Positions 7,795 through 16,221 of a stretch of 35,531 bases of DNA are shown here, piece by piece. The DNA is from Oscillospiraceae bacterium (GTDB taxonomy: Bacteria; Bacillota; Clostridia; Oscillospirales; Acutalibacteraceae), in contig WRDW01000017.1 of the NCBI GenBank assembly GCA_009779995.1, positions 1-35,531 of the forward strand, written 5' to 3'. The notes below the pieces were generated by a model, which was given only the letters and a program-made list of their open reading frames with translations, did not search any database and was not told the origin of the DNA. Within the stretch, counting starts at the first letter, position 1. Each line of letters opens with the position of its first letter. The translations under genes and the position numbers were made by a program.

Positions 7795-8283
7795 ATGAAA
7801 ACCACAAAACGCATCCTATCCACCCTCCTGGCCCTGCTGCTGCTCCTGGCGGTGCTCTCTCCCGTGGCCTCGGCGGCGCGGCCCTTGTCGCCCATGAACG
7901 CGCAGCTCGTGAAACTGCTGCAGTCGCAAGGCATTGTGATCACTGTCTCCGTTCTGGAGGCCTCGCTGGCGCGCGTTCCCCTCTGGCTGAACTGGGCAGT
8001 GTTCGCGAAGGGCTCGTCCTACGAGGCCATGGACGCGGAGTTGCAGGCGGAGCTGGACAAAGCGGGCCTGGATCTTGATGCATTGCTGGAATGGCAGCTC
8101 GCGGGCGAACTCGAACAGCATGAGAAAGAAGTGCTCGCCTTCTACTTCATAATGCTCGAAAAGGGCCCCGAAATCATCAAGAAGCACTGCGTGTTTTACA
8201 TCGATTGGCTGTTCGACGGACTTGTTTGGTCCTACGGTCTTATGGCCCGTGGGCTCATACGGGTCATGCCGCTGTTCGCGTAA
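7795..8283 (+). CDS. Small secreted protein of unknown function
   Basis: A 162-aa protein that I do not recognise. Residues 1-27 form a standard signal peptide ending in SPVASAA, followed by a helical, Leu/Glu-rich body. A Trp/Tyr-rich hydrophobic C-terminus (about residues 133-162, including FYIDWLFDGLVWSYGL) might act as a membrane-associated helix. One Cys is present at about residue 132. The start has GAAAGGA upstream. It ends 12 nt before uxaC, so the two are probably co-transcribed, but nothing else ties it to uronate metabolism. Confidence 0.7.
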   Translation: MKTTKRILSTLLALLLLLAVLSPVASAARPLSPMNAQLVKLLQSQGIVITVSVLEASLARVPLWLNWAVFAKGSSYEAMDAELQAELDKAGLDLDALLEWQLAGELEQHEKEVLAFYFIMLEKGPEIIKKHCVFYIDWLFDGLVWSYGLMARGLIRVMPLFA

Positions 8284-8295
8284 GGAGGACACACC

Positions 8296-9711
8296 ATGAC
8301 CCCCTACCTAGGAGAAAATTTTCTATTAACCACAGAAACAGCCAGAGAGATGTTCGCGGCCGCGAAGGAGGAGCCTATCTTCGACTGGCACTGCCACCTC
8401 TCGCCCAAGGAGATTTACGAGAACGAGACGCCGACGGACATCGCGCAGCTTTGGCTGGGCGGCGACCACTACAAGTGGCGGGCCATGCGCTCCTGCGGGG
8501 TTTCGGAGAGCCTCGTCACGGGCGACGCCGCAGGCAGGGAGAAGTTCAGCGCCTGGGCGGCGTGTATGCCGAAGCTCATGGGCAACCCCCTGCACCACTG
8601 GACGCATCTGGAACTGCGGCGCTTCTTCGGCTGCGAGAAGGTGCTGAACGCTGGAAGCGCGCAGCAAATCTGGGACGCCTGCAACGCGCAGATTGCCAAT
8701 GGGGGATTTGCGCCGCGTGAGCTTATTGAGAAATCCAACGTGAGAGCGCTCTGCACGACGGACGACCCGGCGGACAGCCTGGAATATCACAAAGCGCTTG
8801 CGCAGGAAGACCTGCTATTTAAGGTGCTGCCGGCATTCAGGCCGGACAAAGCCCTGGCCATCGACCAGGAGGGCTTCCTGCCATGGGTCAAGCAGCTGGA
8901 GCAGGCCGCCGGGCAGCCCGTGCGCAGCTTCCACGACCTGCGGCTGGCCCTGCTGGAGCGCGCGGACTTCTTCGATTCCCTGGGCTGCCGCGCCAGCGAC
9001 CACGGCTTTCGATATGTCCCCTATGCTCCGGCGGAGGAGCTGGAGATTGAGCGCATCTTCCACGCGAGATTGCGCGGCGAGATGCCGGGCGAGCTGCAAG
9101 CCGAGCAGTACCAGACGGCGCTGCTGCAGGCCCTGGCGGCGCAATACGCGCAGCTCGGCTGGGCGATGGAGCTGCATCTCGGCCCGCAGCGCAGCAACAA
9201 CACGCGCATGTTACGCCTGATCGGCCCCGACACCGGCTTCGACTCCATAGGCGACTGGCCCGTGGCGCTGCCCCTCGCGCGCTTTTTGGATTCCATGGAC
9301 GTCAAGCGCCTGCTGCCGAAGACCATCCTGTTCAACATCAATCCCAGGGATAACTATGTGCTCGGCACGATGATAGGCAATTTCCAGGGCAGCGAAATTA
9401 CCGCCGCGACGGGCGCGGCGGCGGGCAAGCTGCAATTCGGCCCGGCCTGGTGGTTCATGGACAACATCGACGGGATGCGCGAGCAGCTCAAGGCCCTGGG
9501 GAACCTCGGCGCGCTGGGCGCCTTCGTGGGCATGGTGACGGACTCCCGCTCCTTCCTGTCCTACCCCCGCCACGAGTATTTCCGGCGCATCTTCTGCGGC
9601 CTGGCCGGGGAATGGGCGGAGCAGGGCCTCTACCCCCACGACAGCGAAACTCTCGCCGCCCTGGCGCGGGACGTTAGCTTCGGCAACGCGGCGCGGTATT
9701 TTGGATTATAG
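8296..9711 (+). CDS. uxaC: Uronate (glucuronate/galacturonate) isomerase
   Basis: A 471-aa enzyme of the amidohydrolase superfamily. It interconverts D-glucuronate and D-fructuronate, or D-galacturonate and D-tagaturonate, the first step in pectin- and glucuronate-sugar breakdown. Family blocks are clear: PIFDWHCHLSPKEIYEN near residue 28 (metal-binding His-x-His), ALCTTDDPADSLEYH near 150, MELHLGPQRSNNTRM near 290, and the C-terminal MVTDSRSFLSYPRHEYFRR. Length matches the family (about 465-475). The AGGAG site is 9 nt upstream of the ATG. No uxuA/uxuB or transporter is adjacent, so the rest of the pathway lies elsewhere. Confidence 0.97.
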   Translation: MTPYLGENFLLTTETAREMFAAAKEEPIFDWHCHLSPKEIYENETPTDIAQLWLGGDHYKWRAMRSCGVSESLVTGDAAGREKFSAWAACMPKLMGNPLHHWTHLELRRFFGCEKVLNAGSAQQIWDACNAQIANGGFAPRELIEKSNVRALCTTDDPADSLEYHKALAQEDLLFKVLPAFRPDKALAIDQEGFLPWVKQLEQAAGQPVRSFHDLRLALLERADFFDSLGCRASDHGFRYVPYAPAEELEIERIFHARLRGEMPGELQAEQYQTALLQALAAQYAQLGWAMELHLGPQRSNNTRMLRLIGPDTGFDSIGDWPVALPLARFLDSMDVKRLLPKTILFNINPRDNYVLGTMIGNFQGSEITAATGAAAGKLQFGPAWWFMDNIDGMREQLKALGNLGALGAFVGMVTDSRSFLSYPRHEYFRRIFCGLAGEWAEQGLYPHDSETLAALARDVSFGNAARYFGL

Positions 9712-9739
9712 CAAAGGGGGTGTCCTCGCGGGGGGAGCC

Positions 9740-12700
9740 CTACAGATCCACCTGCCTGCGCACCCGCAGGTACGAGCGGACGAAGCGCAGCTTGTGCCCC
9801 AGCGCCCGCAGAGCCATCGGGCTTCTGGCGGCCTTCTCCTGCTTCGGGGTGAGGGCAAATGGCGCGCCGTCGGGCCTGCGCTCGAGGGTGTCGAAGAGCG
9901 CGCAGGCGGGCGCCGCCATCGCTTCGCCCTGCACGGCCAGGGAGAGCAGCGCGATGCGCCCGTCCTGCGGCAGCACCAATTCACATTCTTTCCCGGGCAA
10001 AGGCAGGGTGAGGTCATAGAACCTGGCGCAGGCCCCGATGAGCACTTTCCCGTTCTCGTCATACAGGTGCGTAAATTCCCGCACGGGCCAGGCGGGCTTC
10101 ACGTAGCCGCCCACGCCCAGGCCGTATAGGTCCCCCGCGCCCACGGGCTCGCGGGCGCTGTAGACCGTGCGCGTATGCGCCGCGCCGTCGACCGTGAACA
10201 TGGCCTCCAGGTCTCCCTCCAGGGAGGCAACGGCCATGCGCATCTCACTTCCCGCAGGCAGGGCGATGCTCTGGCCGATACACAACAAAGCATCAGCGCC
10301 CAGCGCCTGTACTTTGTGCATTGTGCATTGTGCATTGTGCATTGCCATGGCCGGGGCTTCGCACTGCATGGGCTTGATTTGCAGCTTGAACGAGCGTATC
10401 TCGAAGGGGTTCAGGGCGATGTGTAATTTGCCTTCTTTTATGCTGGCGTAGTTCACGGTATCGCGGGGCTCTTCCGAGGCATAAATCTCCTCGAAGGCCG
10501 TGATGCCCGCGCCCAGGGAGACCGCGCTGTCGGCCATGGGCAGGCCGCTGGCCTCCTGCACGCGCAGCACCCACGCGCCGCCTTCCTCCGCGTGCTTGAG
10601 GGCGCGCAAGAGCATCCCCTCGTCCACGCCGCCGAAGCGCAGCTGCGTTGGGCCGCCTTGATGCGCGGCGGGCCGGAAGGCCGCCAGGCGCTGCCCGAAG
10701 CAGGCCCCGGCCCTGCAAATCTCCTCATAGCCCTGCGCGGCATGGGGATACAGGCCGAAGCCGAAAGTATTCCTGCCGAAATCCAGCAGGTGCGAGCTGC
10801 CCCGGCAGGCCGAGCGCGGGGTATAGACCCCCGTCAGGCGCAGTGTCCAGGGGTCGGGGTGATCCCAGCCGGTCTTGCTGTCGCTGAGCACGGCCATGCC
10901 GAAGCGCCCCTCCTTGTCTGTGATACCCGCCCACTGCTGCGCGGGCACCTCGTACTGCAGGTTGGTGTTCAGTCCTCGTTTGGCAACCCCGAAGCCCAAA
11001 TCATACTCAGCGATCTTATTCTCGGCCATCATAGGCACTTCAATTTTTAATAGAGTCCGCAGGGACTGCCAGTCGATCTCGTTGCGCACGCGCACGAACT
11101 CGCCCATAGCATCCAGGCTGATCACCTGCACGAAGGTCGAATTTCTCGCTTCGCGGGTGATTTTGACGCTCGCCCGGGCGGGGCCGTTTTCGATCATTTC
11201 TATCTTGGGGTTGCCCGGATACGCCGCGGGCTTTTTCTTCAGCTCGGGGTAGTACATCTCCCAGGCGGGGTAGACGCGGCTGCCGTCGAAATCGAGCAGG
11301 GCGATGCGCACCGGCCCGCTGAGCATCTGCCGCCGCGCGCGCTTGTCGTAGAGGGACGATATGTCCCCGTTCCCGTCTATCTCCAGGGCGAGATAGGCGT
11401 TCTCCAGCTTGTTTGCGCTTGCTTGCAGGCCGGTTTCAATGGCGCAGGGGATGGCGCTCACCTGCACGTCGAACAGGCTTACGCTCAGAGGCGGCACGGT
11501 GGCCGCGAACACCACCGTCTGCCCGTCGGCAAGCAGCTGGGAGGGGCACTCCTTCCCCTCGCTGTCGAACACCCGGGCGGTGCTGCCGCCCAGCTTGTGC
11601 GGCAGGCGGGCCTCCACGCTCTCCCTGCGCTCCCACTGGGTGACGTTGCTCACCGCCAGGCAGCGGCCAATCGCGAAGGCCGTGTCCATGCTGTTCGCCA
11701 CGGCCGATACGCCCCGGGTGTAAATACCCGCGAACTGCTGCTGGGAGACCATCAGGTCGTCCCAGTTGCGCCGGTAGCTGATCTCCTCGGAGGTGCCGGT
11801 CATGTCGTCGTGGAACTGGTGGGCGATCACGCGCTTCCAGGCTGTATTCAGCTCATCCCGGGGGTACTCCAGCCTGCCCAAAAAGCCCGCGAAGGCGCAG
11901 GCGGCCTCCGCCGCGGCGGCCAGCTGCTCGGCCTGGCGGTTCCAGCGCTTGCTGAGGCAGCGCGCGGTGTAGCAGCCCGCGCCGTGGTCGCTGAGCAGCC
12001 ACTCGCCCTTGTGCAGCGGGAACTTCGCTCTTTCGGCTGCGGGCAGGGCATATATATCTCTGAAAATCTGGTCCGTGCCGGTGGAAATGACCTGCACTTT
12101 TTCCTCGCCGTTGCGCGCGATCTCGCCGCACACCACTTTGACGGAGTCCTCCCTGGGCGCGCCGCCTCTATCCCCCACCCCGTGGAGGGTGTAGGCCACC
12201 GGGTAGACCCCGCGCCGCTTCGCGTGGGCCAGGGCGCGCTTCATCGAAAAATTCTTCCGCACCTTCTTCAGAGAGGAGGCGTAGTCGTGGGCGTCCGGGC
12301 AGGCGAAGATCTCCCCGCCGTCGGGCCCCTGCCAGCGTCCCAGGGCGAAGGGCACTTTGTCCGCGCTGCCCCACATGAGCTTCTGCGTCACGAAGCCCTT
12401 CAGGTTCGCGTGGGCGGCCACGCCCGGCAGGGCCTTGCCAAAGCCGAAGCAGTCCGGCAGGTAGACCTCGCAGCTGCGCTTGCCGAACTTCTCCTCGAAA
12501 TACCGGTTGCCCAGCAAAAAGTTGCGCAGCAGGGCCTCGGGCGAGGGGATGTTCACGTCGCCGTTCTCCCAGGCGCTGCCGGCCACGCGCCAGCGCCCCT
12601 GGGCCACGTACTCCTTTAGCTTCTCGAAGAGCGCGGGGTAATACTCCTCCATGAGGGCATAGCGATAGGCCCCCTCGAAGGAGAACACGTACTCGGGGTA

Positions 12701-12826
12701 CTTTTCGAACAGCGCGAAGTTGTCGTTCAGGGTTTTGGGGATGTACTCCTCGATGGTGGTCTCCAGGGTCCAGCCCCAGGAGGTATCGAGGTGCGCGGTG
12801 GCTGCGGTGTGGATGGTGGGGGTCAT
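9740..12826 (-). CDS. GH38-family alpha-mannosidase
   Basis: A 1028-aa glycoside hydrolase, the largest gene in the window. The N-terminal catalytic domain has the zinc-binding AHLDTSWGW (His12, Asp14) and the nucleophile motif YLPDCFGFGKALPG (Asp125), typical of GH38 retaining alpha-mannosidases. The middle and C-terminal beta domains follow (for example ISSLYDKRARRQML near residue 490). There is no signal peptide, so it probably acts in the cytosol on imported mannosides. It carries four tandem copies of a 7-bp unit at 10314-10341, translated as a His/Cys/Met-rich patch near residues 829-838 (see findings). The stop lies 28 nt past the convergent uxaC. Linkage specificity cannot be told from sequence. 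Confidence 0.92.
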   Translation of the reverse strand: MTPTIHTAATAHLDTSWGWTLETTIEEYIPKTLNDNFALFEKYPEYVFSFEGAYRYALMEEYYPALFEKLKEYVAQGRWRVAGSAWENGDVNIPSPEALLRNFLLGNRYFEEKFGKRSCEVYLPDCFGFGKALPGVAAHANLKGFVTQKLMWGSADKVPFALGRWQGPDGGEIFACPDAHDYASSLKKVRKNFSMKRALAHAKRRGVYPVAYTLHGVGDRGGAPREDSVKVVCGEIARNGEEKVQVISTGTDQIFRDIYALPAAERAKFPLHKGEWLLSDHGAGCYTARCLSKRWNRQAEQLAAAAEAACAFAGFLGRLEYPRDELNTAWKRVIAHQFHDDMTGTSEEISYRRNWDDLMVSQQQFAGIYTRGVSAVANSMDTAFAIGRCLAVSNVTQWERRESVEARLPHKLGGSTARVFDSEGKECPSQLLADGQTVVFAATVPPLSVSLFDVQVSAIPCAIETGLQASANKLENAYLALEIDGNGDISSLYDKRARRQMLSGPVRIALLDFDGSRVYPAWEMYYPELKKKPAAYPGNPKIEMIENGPARASVKITREARNSTFVQVISLDAMGEFVRVRNEIDWQSLRTLLKIEVPMMAENKIAEYDLGFGVAKRGLNTNLQYEVPAQQWAGITDKEGRFGMAVLSDSKTGWDHPDPWTLRLTGVYTPRSACRGSSHLLDFGRNTFGFGLYPHAAQGYEEICRAGACFGQRLAAFRPAAHQGGPTQLRFGGVDEGMLLRALKHAEEGGAWVLRVQEASGLPMADSAVSLGAGITAFEEIYASEEPRDTVNYASIKEGKLHIALNPFEIRSFKLQIKPMQCEAPAMAMHNAQCTMHKVQALGADALLCIGQSIALPAGSEMRMAVASLEGDLEAMFTVDGAAHTRTVYSAREPVGAGDLYGLGVGGYVKPAWPVREFTHLYDENGKVLIGACARFYDLTLPLPGKECELVLPQDGRIALLSLAVQGEAMAAPACALFDTLERRPDGAPFALTPKQEKAARSPMALRALGHKLRFVRSYLRVRRQVDL
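10314..10341. repeat. Heptanucleotide tandem repeat (TTGTGCA) x4 inside the GH38 gene
   Basis: Four exact, adjacent copies of TTGTGCA are followed by a partial fifth (TTGCC). The array is 28 nt long, so gain or loss of one unit would shift the mannosidase reading frame. Confidence 0.9.
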
Positions 12827-12991
12827 GGTTATAGCTCCTTATGCATTGTTTTGCCAGGCGGGCCAGTGGCGCGCCCTACGAGAGTTTCGCCAATGGCGGC
12901 TAAACTCAACGCCACGGGCGCAACCCTCGTAGGGCGTTGCATCGCAGCGCCGGGCGACAACATTATATGAATGGAAATAGCATTATCCACA

Positions 12992-13068
12992 GGGGTCGGC
13001 GTCCTCGACGTCCCAGGCGTTTTTTGGCCCGGGGACGTCCCGGAGGCCGTCCCCTACCGATTGCGTTA
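12992..13068. repeat. Intergenic GTCCCCTAC-type inverted repeat between GH38 and alcohol dehydrogenase
   Basis: The 260-nt gap (12827-13086) holds no gene that I can support. It has an imperfect inverted repeat whose right arm (GGACGTCCCGGAGGCCGTCC then CCTAC) matches the repeat at 28153-28236. A second inverted repeat nearer GH38 is built on CCCTACGAG/CTCGTAGGG (about 12875-12935). Confidence 0.6.
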
Positions 13069-13086
13069 CGCCTCGGGCTGGCGTGA

Positions 13087-14295
13087 TTAAATCTTCATCC
13101 CTCTAACAACCGCCTCGCACTGCGCCTGCTGGAAAATCTTCGGGACGGGGTAGAGGGGGTTGCTCTCCTTCAGGCAGCGGCGGGCGATCTCGGGGACGTC
13201 TTTATCCTGGATGCTCTCGAAGCCCGCCGGGATGCCGAGGCGCTCGTTGAGCTCGCGCACGGCCTTGATGAAGGCCTTCCCCTTCTGGGCGGCGCCCACG
13301 GGGCCCTCGGGCAGGCCCGCAGCGTCATAGAGGTCGGCCAGGCGGGCGTAGGCGCTCTCGCCGTAGGCCTCCAGCACATGGGGCAGCGTGACGGCGCAGC
13401 CCAGGCCGTGGGGGATGTTATACAGCCCGCCCAGGGCGTGGGCGATGCCGTGGGCGTAGCCCACATAGGCCCTGGTGAAGGCCGCGCCCGCGCAGAAGGA
13501 GGCGTAGAGCATCCGCTCGCGGGCCGCCAGGTTCCTGCCATCGGCGTAGACGACCTCCAGGTTCTCGAAGATCAGCTTCGTGGCCTCCAGGGCGCGCTCG
13601 TCCGTGGGCTTCACGTGGCTCAGGCTGATGTAGGCCTCCACGGCGTGGGTGAGGGCGTCCATGCCGGTCTGCGCGGTGGGGGCGGGCGGCAGCCCAAGGG
13701 TGAGCTCCGGGTCCAGCACGGCGTACTTCGGGCGCAGCAGGGGGCTCATCACGGTGAACTTCGCGTGGGTCGCGGCGTCGCTCACCACGGCGGCGATGGT
13801 GACCTCGGAGCCCGTGCCGGCGGTGGTGGGCACGGCGAAGAGCGGCGGCAGCTTGCGGAACCTATGCAGTTGCAGGCCCTTGACCTTCGCCGCTGTCTTG
13901 CTGGGGTAGGCCGCCAGGAAGCCCACGATCTTCGCGCAGTCCATGGGGGAGCCCCCGCCGTAGGCGATGACGGCCTGGCAGCGGTTTTCGTCGTAGACCC
14001 GGCGGGCGTCGTCGATGTTGGTGGTGGTCGGGTTGGGGACGGTTTTGTCGTACACCGCGCAGAAAATCCCGGCGGTCTCCAACCCTTGCAGCAGCGGGGC
14101 GGGCAGGCCGATTTTCATCAGGCCCTGGTCGGTCACCATCAGCACGCGCCGCAGCCCCAGGGATTTGATCAGCGCGGGCAGCTCGTTCACGCTCCCCGGC
14201 CCCCGCAGGAGGTCGGGGTCGCCCCAGGGCAAGGCGTATTGCCCGGCAAAGGCGGTCTTTTGAAACGCGCGGCAAAGGAATTCGTAGGTTGTCAT
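13087..14295 (-). CDS. Iron-containing alcohol dehydrogenase (type III)
   Basis: A 402-aa NAD(P)-dependent dehydrogenase. The dinucleotide-binding GGGSPMDCAK is at about residue 97. VPTTAGTGSEVT follows near 142. The iron ligands are in GMDALTHAVEAY (Asp and His), in GIAHALGG and in NIPHGLG, as in FucO/AdhB-type enzymes. The start MTTYEFL at 14295 is preferred, with GAAAGGG 8 nt upstream. A frame running to 14436 would translate an inverted repeat and is rejected. It is probably a fermentative alcohol or butanol-type dehydrogenase, but substrate and direction cannot be read from sequence. Confidence 0.93.
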   Translation of the reverse strand: MTTYEFLCRAFQKTAFAGQYALPWGDPDLLRGPGSVNELPALIKSLGLRRVLMVTDQGLMKIGLPAPLLQGLETAGIFCAVYDKTVPNPTTTNIDDARRVYDENRCQAVIAYGGGSPMDCAKIVGFLAAYPSKTAAKVKGLQLHRFRKLPPLFAVPTTAGTGSEVTIAAVVSDAATHAKFTVMSPLLRPKYAVLDPELTLGLPPAPTAQTGMDALTHAVEAYISLSHVKPTDERALEATKLIFENLEVVYADGRNLAARERMLYASFCAGAAFTRAYVGYAHGIAHALGGLYNIPHGLGCAVTLPHVLEAYGESAYARLADLYDAAGLPEGPVGAAQKGKAFIKAVRELNERLGIPAGFESIQDKDVPEIARRCLKESNPLYPVPKIFQQAQCEAVVRGMKI

Positions 14296-14345
14296 TGTGA
14301 TAGCCCTTTCTATTTTTAAAATATTTTGTTCGTATTTGAAAATTT

Positions 14346-14466
14346 CGGCCGACCGAAGGTCTGCCCTACGGGATTCGGCCCGAGGCCGGGGAAATTCTAT
14401 CCGGGGTTTGTTCGTGATTACCTGGCCTTTGGCCATATCCCCGTAGGGCAGACCTTCGGTCGGCCG
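14346..14466. repeat. 27-bp perfect inverted repeat upstream of the alcohol dehydrogenase
   Basis: The arms at 14346-14372 and 14440-14466 are exact reverse complements, starting CGGCCGACCGAAGGTCTGCC and ending at CCCTACGGG. The 67-nt centre encodes nothing evident. It sits between the lipoprotein stop (14473) and the dehydrogenase start. It could form a long hairpin in a transcript reading through from the lipoprotein gene. Confidence 0.9.
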
Positions 14467-14472
14467 TGGATT

Positions 14473-15072
14473 TCATCCGCCTGCCCCATACCCCGCCAGC
14501 GGCCTCCAATCAATCTCAACTATCTGGCCATCACCCTCCATTTCCTTCTGCAACTGCTCAAACTCTTCTTTGGTGATGGGGATGTTTTCTTTTGCATTCA
14601 GATCATGTAGGAAATATTCATCGAACATAATGTCTTCTATCAATGATACCTGCAATCTAAGCGCTCCATCTTCAAAGCGATAGTACCTAAGCCACTTCCC
14701 TGAATCGTCATAGCTATGCTTGCTCAGAATCGTGCCATTGCTAAACAGCGAAGGCAGCAATCCCGATCCATTCCATAATTCGTATGGTTCTAATCGCACA
14801 GCATTTTTGTTTTTGATGGCATAAATAGTTGCAAAGCTTATTTCGCTGCCATCCCATAGGTCTAAGCCCAGGAACAATTCTTTTGAACCGTTGCCGTCAA
14901 TATCGTATAGGGCGTAGTATTGATAAACTTGGCCATAGTCCCCGAATGAAACGCCTCTTTTGTACCGCCTGAGAACCGCGTTATACGGAGCAAGCTCCTC
15001 CTCCACCTCCTGCCCACAAGCACAAAGCCCCGCAAGCAGCAGGCACAGCAGCGCGATGAACAGCTTTTTCAT
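14473..15072 (-). CDS. Putative lipoprotein with a DxDGNG repeat-like motif
   Basis: A 199-aa protein. MKKLFIALLCLLLAGLCAC is a lipoprotein signal with a probable LCA|C lipobox at Cys19 (counting from the ATG at 15072), so it should be anchored outside the membrane. YALYDIDGNGSKELFLGL resembles the calcium-binding-like 'DIDGNGxxEL' loop common in secreted Clostridia proteins. The remainder is unrecognised. The start has AGGAGG 6 nt upstream. It begins 14 nt after the UroD-like gene and is therefore co-transcribed with it. Confidence 0.75.
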   Translation of the reverse strand: MKKLFIALLCLLLAGLCACGQEVEEELAPYNAVLRRYKRGVSFGDYGQVYQYYALYDIDGNGSKELFLGLDLWDGSEISFATIYAIKNKNAVRLEPYELWNGSGLLPSLFSNGTILSKHSYDDSGKWLRYYRFEDGALRLQVSLIEDIMFDEYFLHDLNAKENIPITKEEFEQLQKEMEGDGQIVEIDWRPLAGYGAGG

Positions 15073-15086
15073 GAACAACCTCCTCT

Positions 15087-16076
15087 CTACGAATAAAACA
15101 CCCTCGCAGCCTCAAAAAACGCGTCGATATTCTCCACCGGCGCGGCGGGGGGGATGTCGCACCCCGAGGACAGCACGAAATTGGGGTGGGCGGCGCAGCG
15201 CTCCAGCAAATCCAGGGTGGCCGCGCGCACGCTCTCCGGCGTGCCGCTGCGTAAAACCCCCGCCGGGTCTATATTGCCGAAGACGGTGTATTCCGGGGGC
15301 ATCAGTTTGAGCATTGCGGGCAGGTCAATCGCGTTGCCGAAATGGAAGGCGCTTGCCCCGGTCTCCAGGATGCTGCCGATGAGGGGGATGGTGTTCCCGC
15401 AGTTGTGGTAGATGACGGCGAAGCTTTCGTTTTCGATGGCTTGGATGATGCGCCGCACATAGGGGGTGGAAAATTCCGCGATGAGCGCCGGGGAGAGCAG
15501 GCCCGCCGCGGGCTCTGCCATAAGCAGGCCGTGCGCGCCGGCATCCCGCAGGGCCGTGTTGTAGTTGATCAGGAAGGCCGTGGCTTTTTCAAGAACGCCG
15601 TGCACCAGGCCGGGCTCCTCGTAGCACAGCACCATGATCTCGCTGATGTCCAGCAGCCGCCCCGCCAGGGAGAAGGGCCCGATGGAGCCCGCGAACACCG
15701 GCCTGTCAAGCCTTTTTGCCGCCCCCGCGATGGCCGCTATGTATTCCACCGTGCGCCCCGCGCCGATTTCGGGTACTTGCAAGGTATCGGGGTCGTCCCC
15801 CTCGCCCAGGATTGCGCCAATAACGGTGGGGACTTCGTTTTCCGAGAAGCGCACGGCGCTGCCGAAGGCCTCGGCCTCCACGGAAAGGTCCATGAGGCTC
15901 ACGGCGGCAAGGGCGTCCCAGCGCGCCGCCACGGCCTCCATGCATTTCACTTGCAGCGCCCCGCTGTGGACGAGCGCATCCACGCTCTCGCCTATGAGCC
16001 CCGCCCCGGGGTAGGAGAGGATGGGCATCGCCTTATGTAAGGAGGGCGCGGCCCGCAGCCAGTTGCGCATGTTCAT
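15087..16076 (-). CDS. UroD/MtaA-family protein (uroporphyrinogen decarboxylase-like, possible corrinoid methyltransferase)
   Basis: A 329-aa TIM-barrel protein. SIGPFSLAGRLLDISEIM, IYHNCGNTIPLIG and LSSGCDIPPAAPVENIDAFF are the usual marks of the MtaA/CmuA/UroD-like branch. The His/Cys of the YHNCG block and the Cys of SSGCD are the expected zinc ligands of methyltransferases, rather than features of true haem-pathway UroD. No corrinoid protein is adjacent, so the methyl donor is unknown. The start at 16076 has GAAGGGA upstream. A longer frame to 16196 covers the promoter. Confidence 0.85.
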   Translation of the reverse strand: MNMRNWLRAAPSLHKAMPILSYPGAGLIGESVDALVHSGALQVKCMEAVAARWDALAAVSLMDLSVEAEAFGSAVRFSENEVPTVIGAILGEGDDPDTLQVPEIGAGRTVEYIAAIAGAAKRLDRPVFAGSIGPFSLAGRLLDISEIMVLCYEEPGLVHGVLEKATAFLINYNTALRDAGAHGLLMAEPAAGLLSPALIAEFSTPYVRRIIQAIENESFAVIYHNCGNTIPLIGSILETGASAFHFGNAIDLPAMLKLMPPEYTVFGNIDPAGVLRSGTPESVRAATLDLLERCAAHPNFVLSSGCDIPPAAPVENIDAFFEAARVFYS

Positions 16077-16113
16077 AGAAAAATCCCTTCGCGCCGGAGA
16101 ATCCATCAAGCCT

Positions 16114-16142
16114 ATTGTAACGCGGATCGGGGCCCGTGTCAA
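16114..16142 (-). promoter_or_regulatory. Sigma-A promoter of the UroD-like/lipoprotein operon
   Basis: On the minus strand, TTGACA (16137-16142) and TACAAT (16114-16119) have a 17-bp spacer. It is back to back with the plus-strand promoter at 16156. Confidence 0.8.
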
Positions 16143-16155
16143 GGATTTTATGCGC

Positions 16156-16184
16156 TTGACAAGCCCCTCTCCCGGTGCTATACT
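16156..16184 (+). promoter_or_regulatory. Sigma-A promoter of the secreted-protein gene at 16222
   Basis: TTGACA (16156-16161), a 17-bp spacer and TATACT (16179-16184), 38 nt before the ATG. It is divergent from the UroD-like promoter, with only 13 bp between the two -35 boxes. Confidence 0.85.
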
Positions 16185-16221
16185 TATAAGGGACAAATTA
16201 TTTTGTAAAGGAGAAGTTCAT

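Noticed and set aside
7557-7807. Short frames with RMPPLGG-like peptides
   Set aside because: The same peptides appear in every copy of the palindromic repeat (also near 33249 and 34300), so they come from the repeat.
11423-12619. A 398-aa open frame on the plus strand opposite the GH38 gene
   Set aside because: It is antisense to a well-supported gene in very GC-rich DNA and has Ala/Gly/Arg-rich composition with no family motifs.
13087-14436. Longer N-terminus of the alcohol dehydrogenase (47 extra residues)
   Set aside because: The extra part translates an intergenic inverted repeat and lacks a ribosome binding site. The 14295 start fits the family.
14473-15072. DIDGNG motif as proof of calcium binding
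   Set aside because: A single short loop without the paired partner of an EF-hand or dockerin is not enough.
16021-16221. N-terminal extension of the secreted protein at 16222
   Set aside because: It covers both divergent promoters and the start of the UroD-like gene. The signal peptide begins at 16222.
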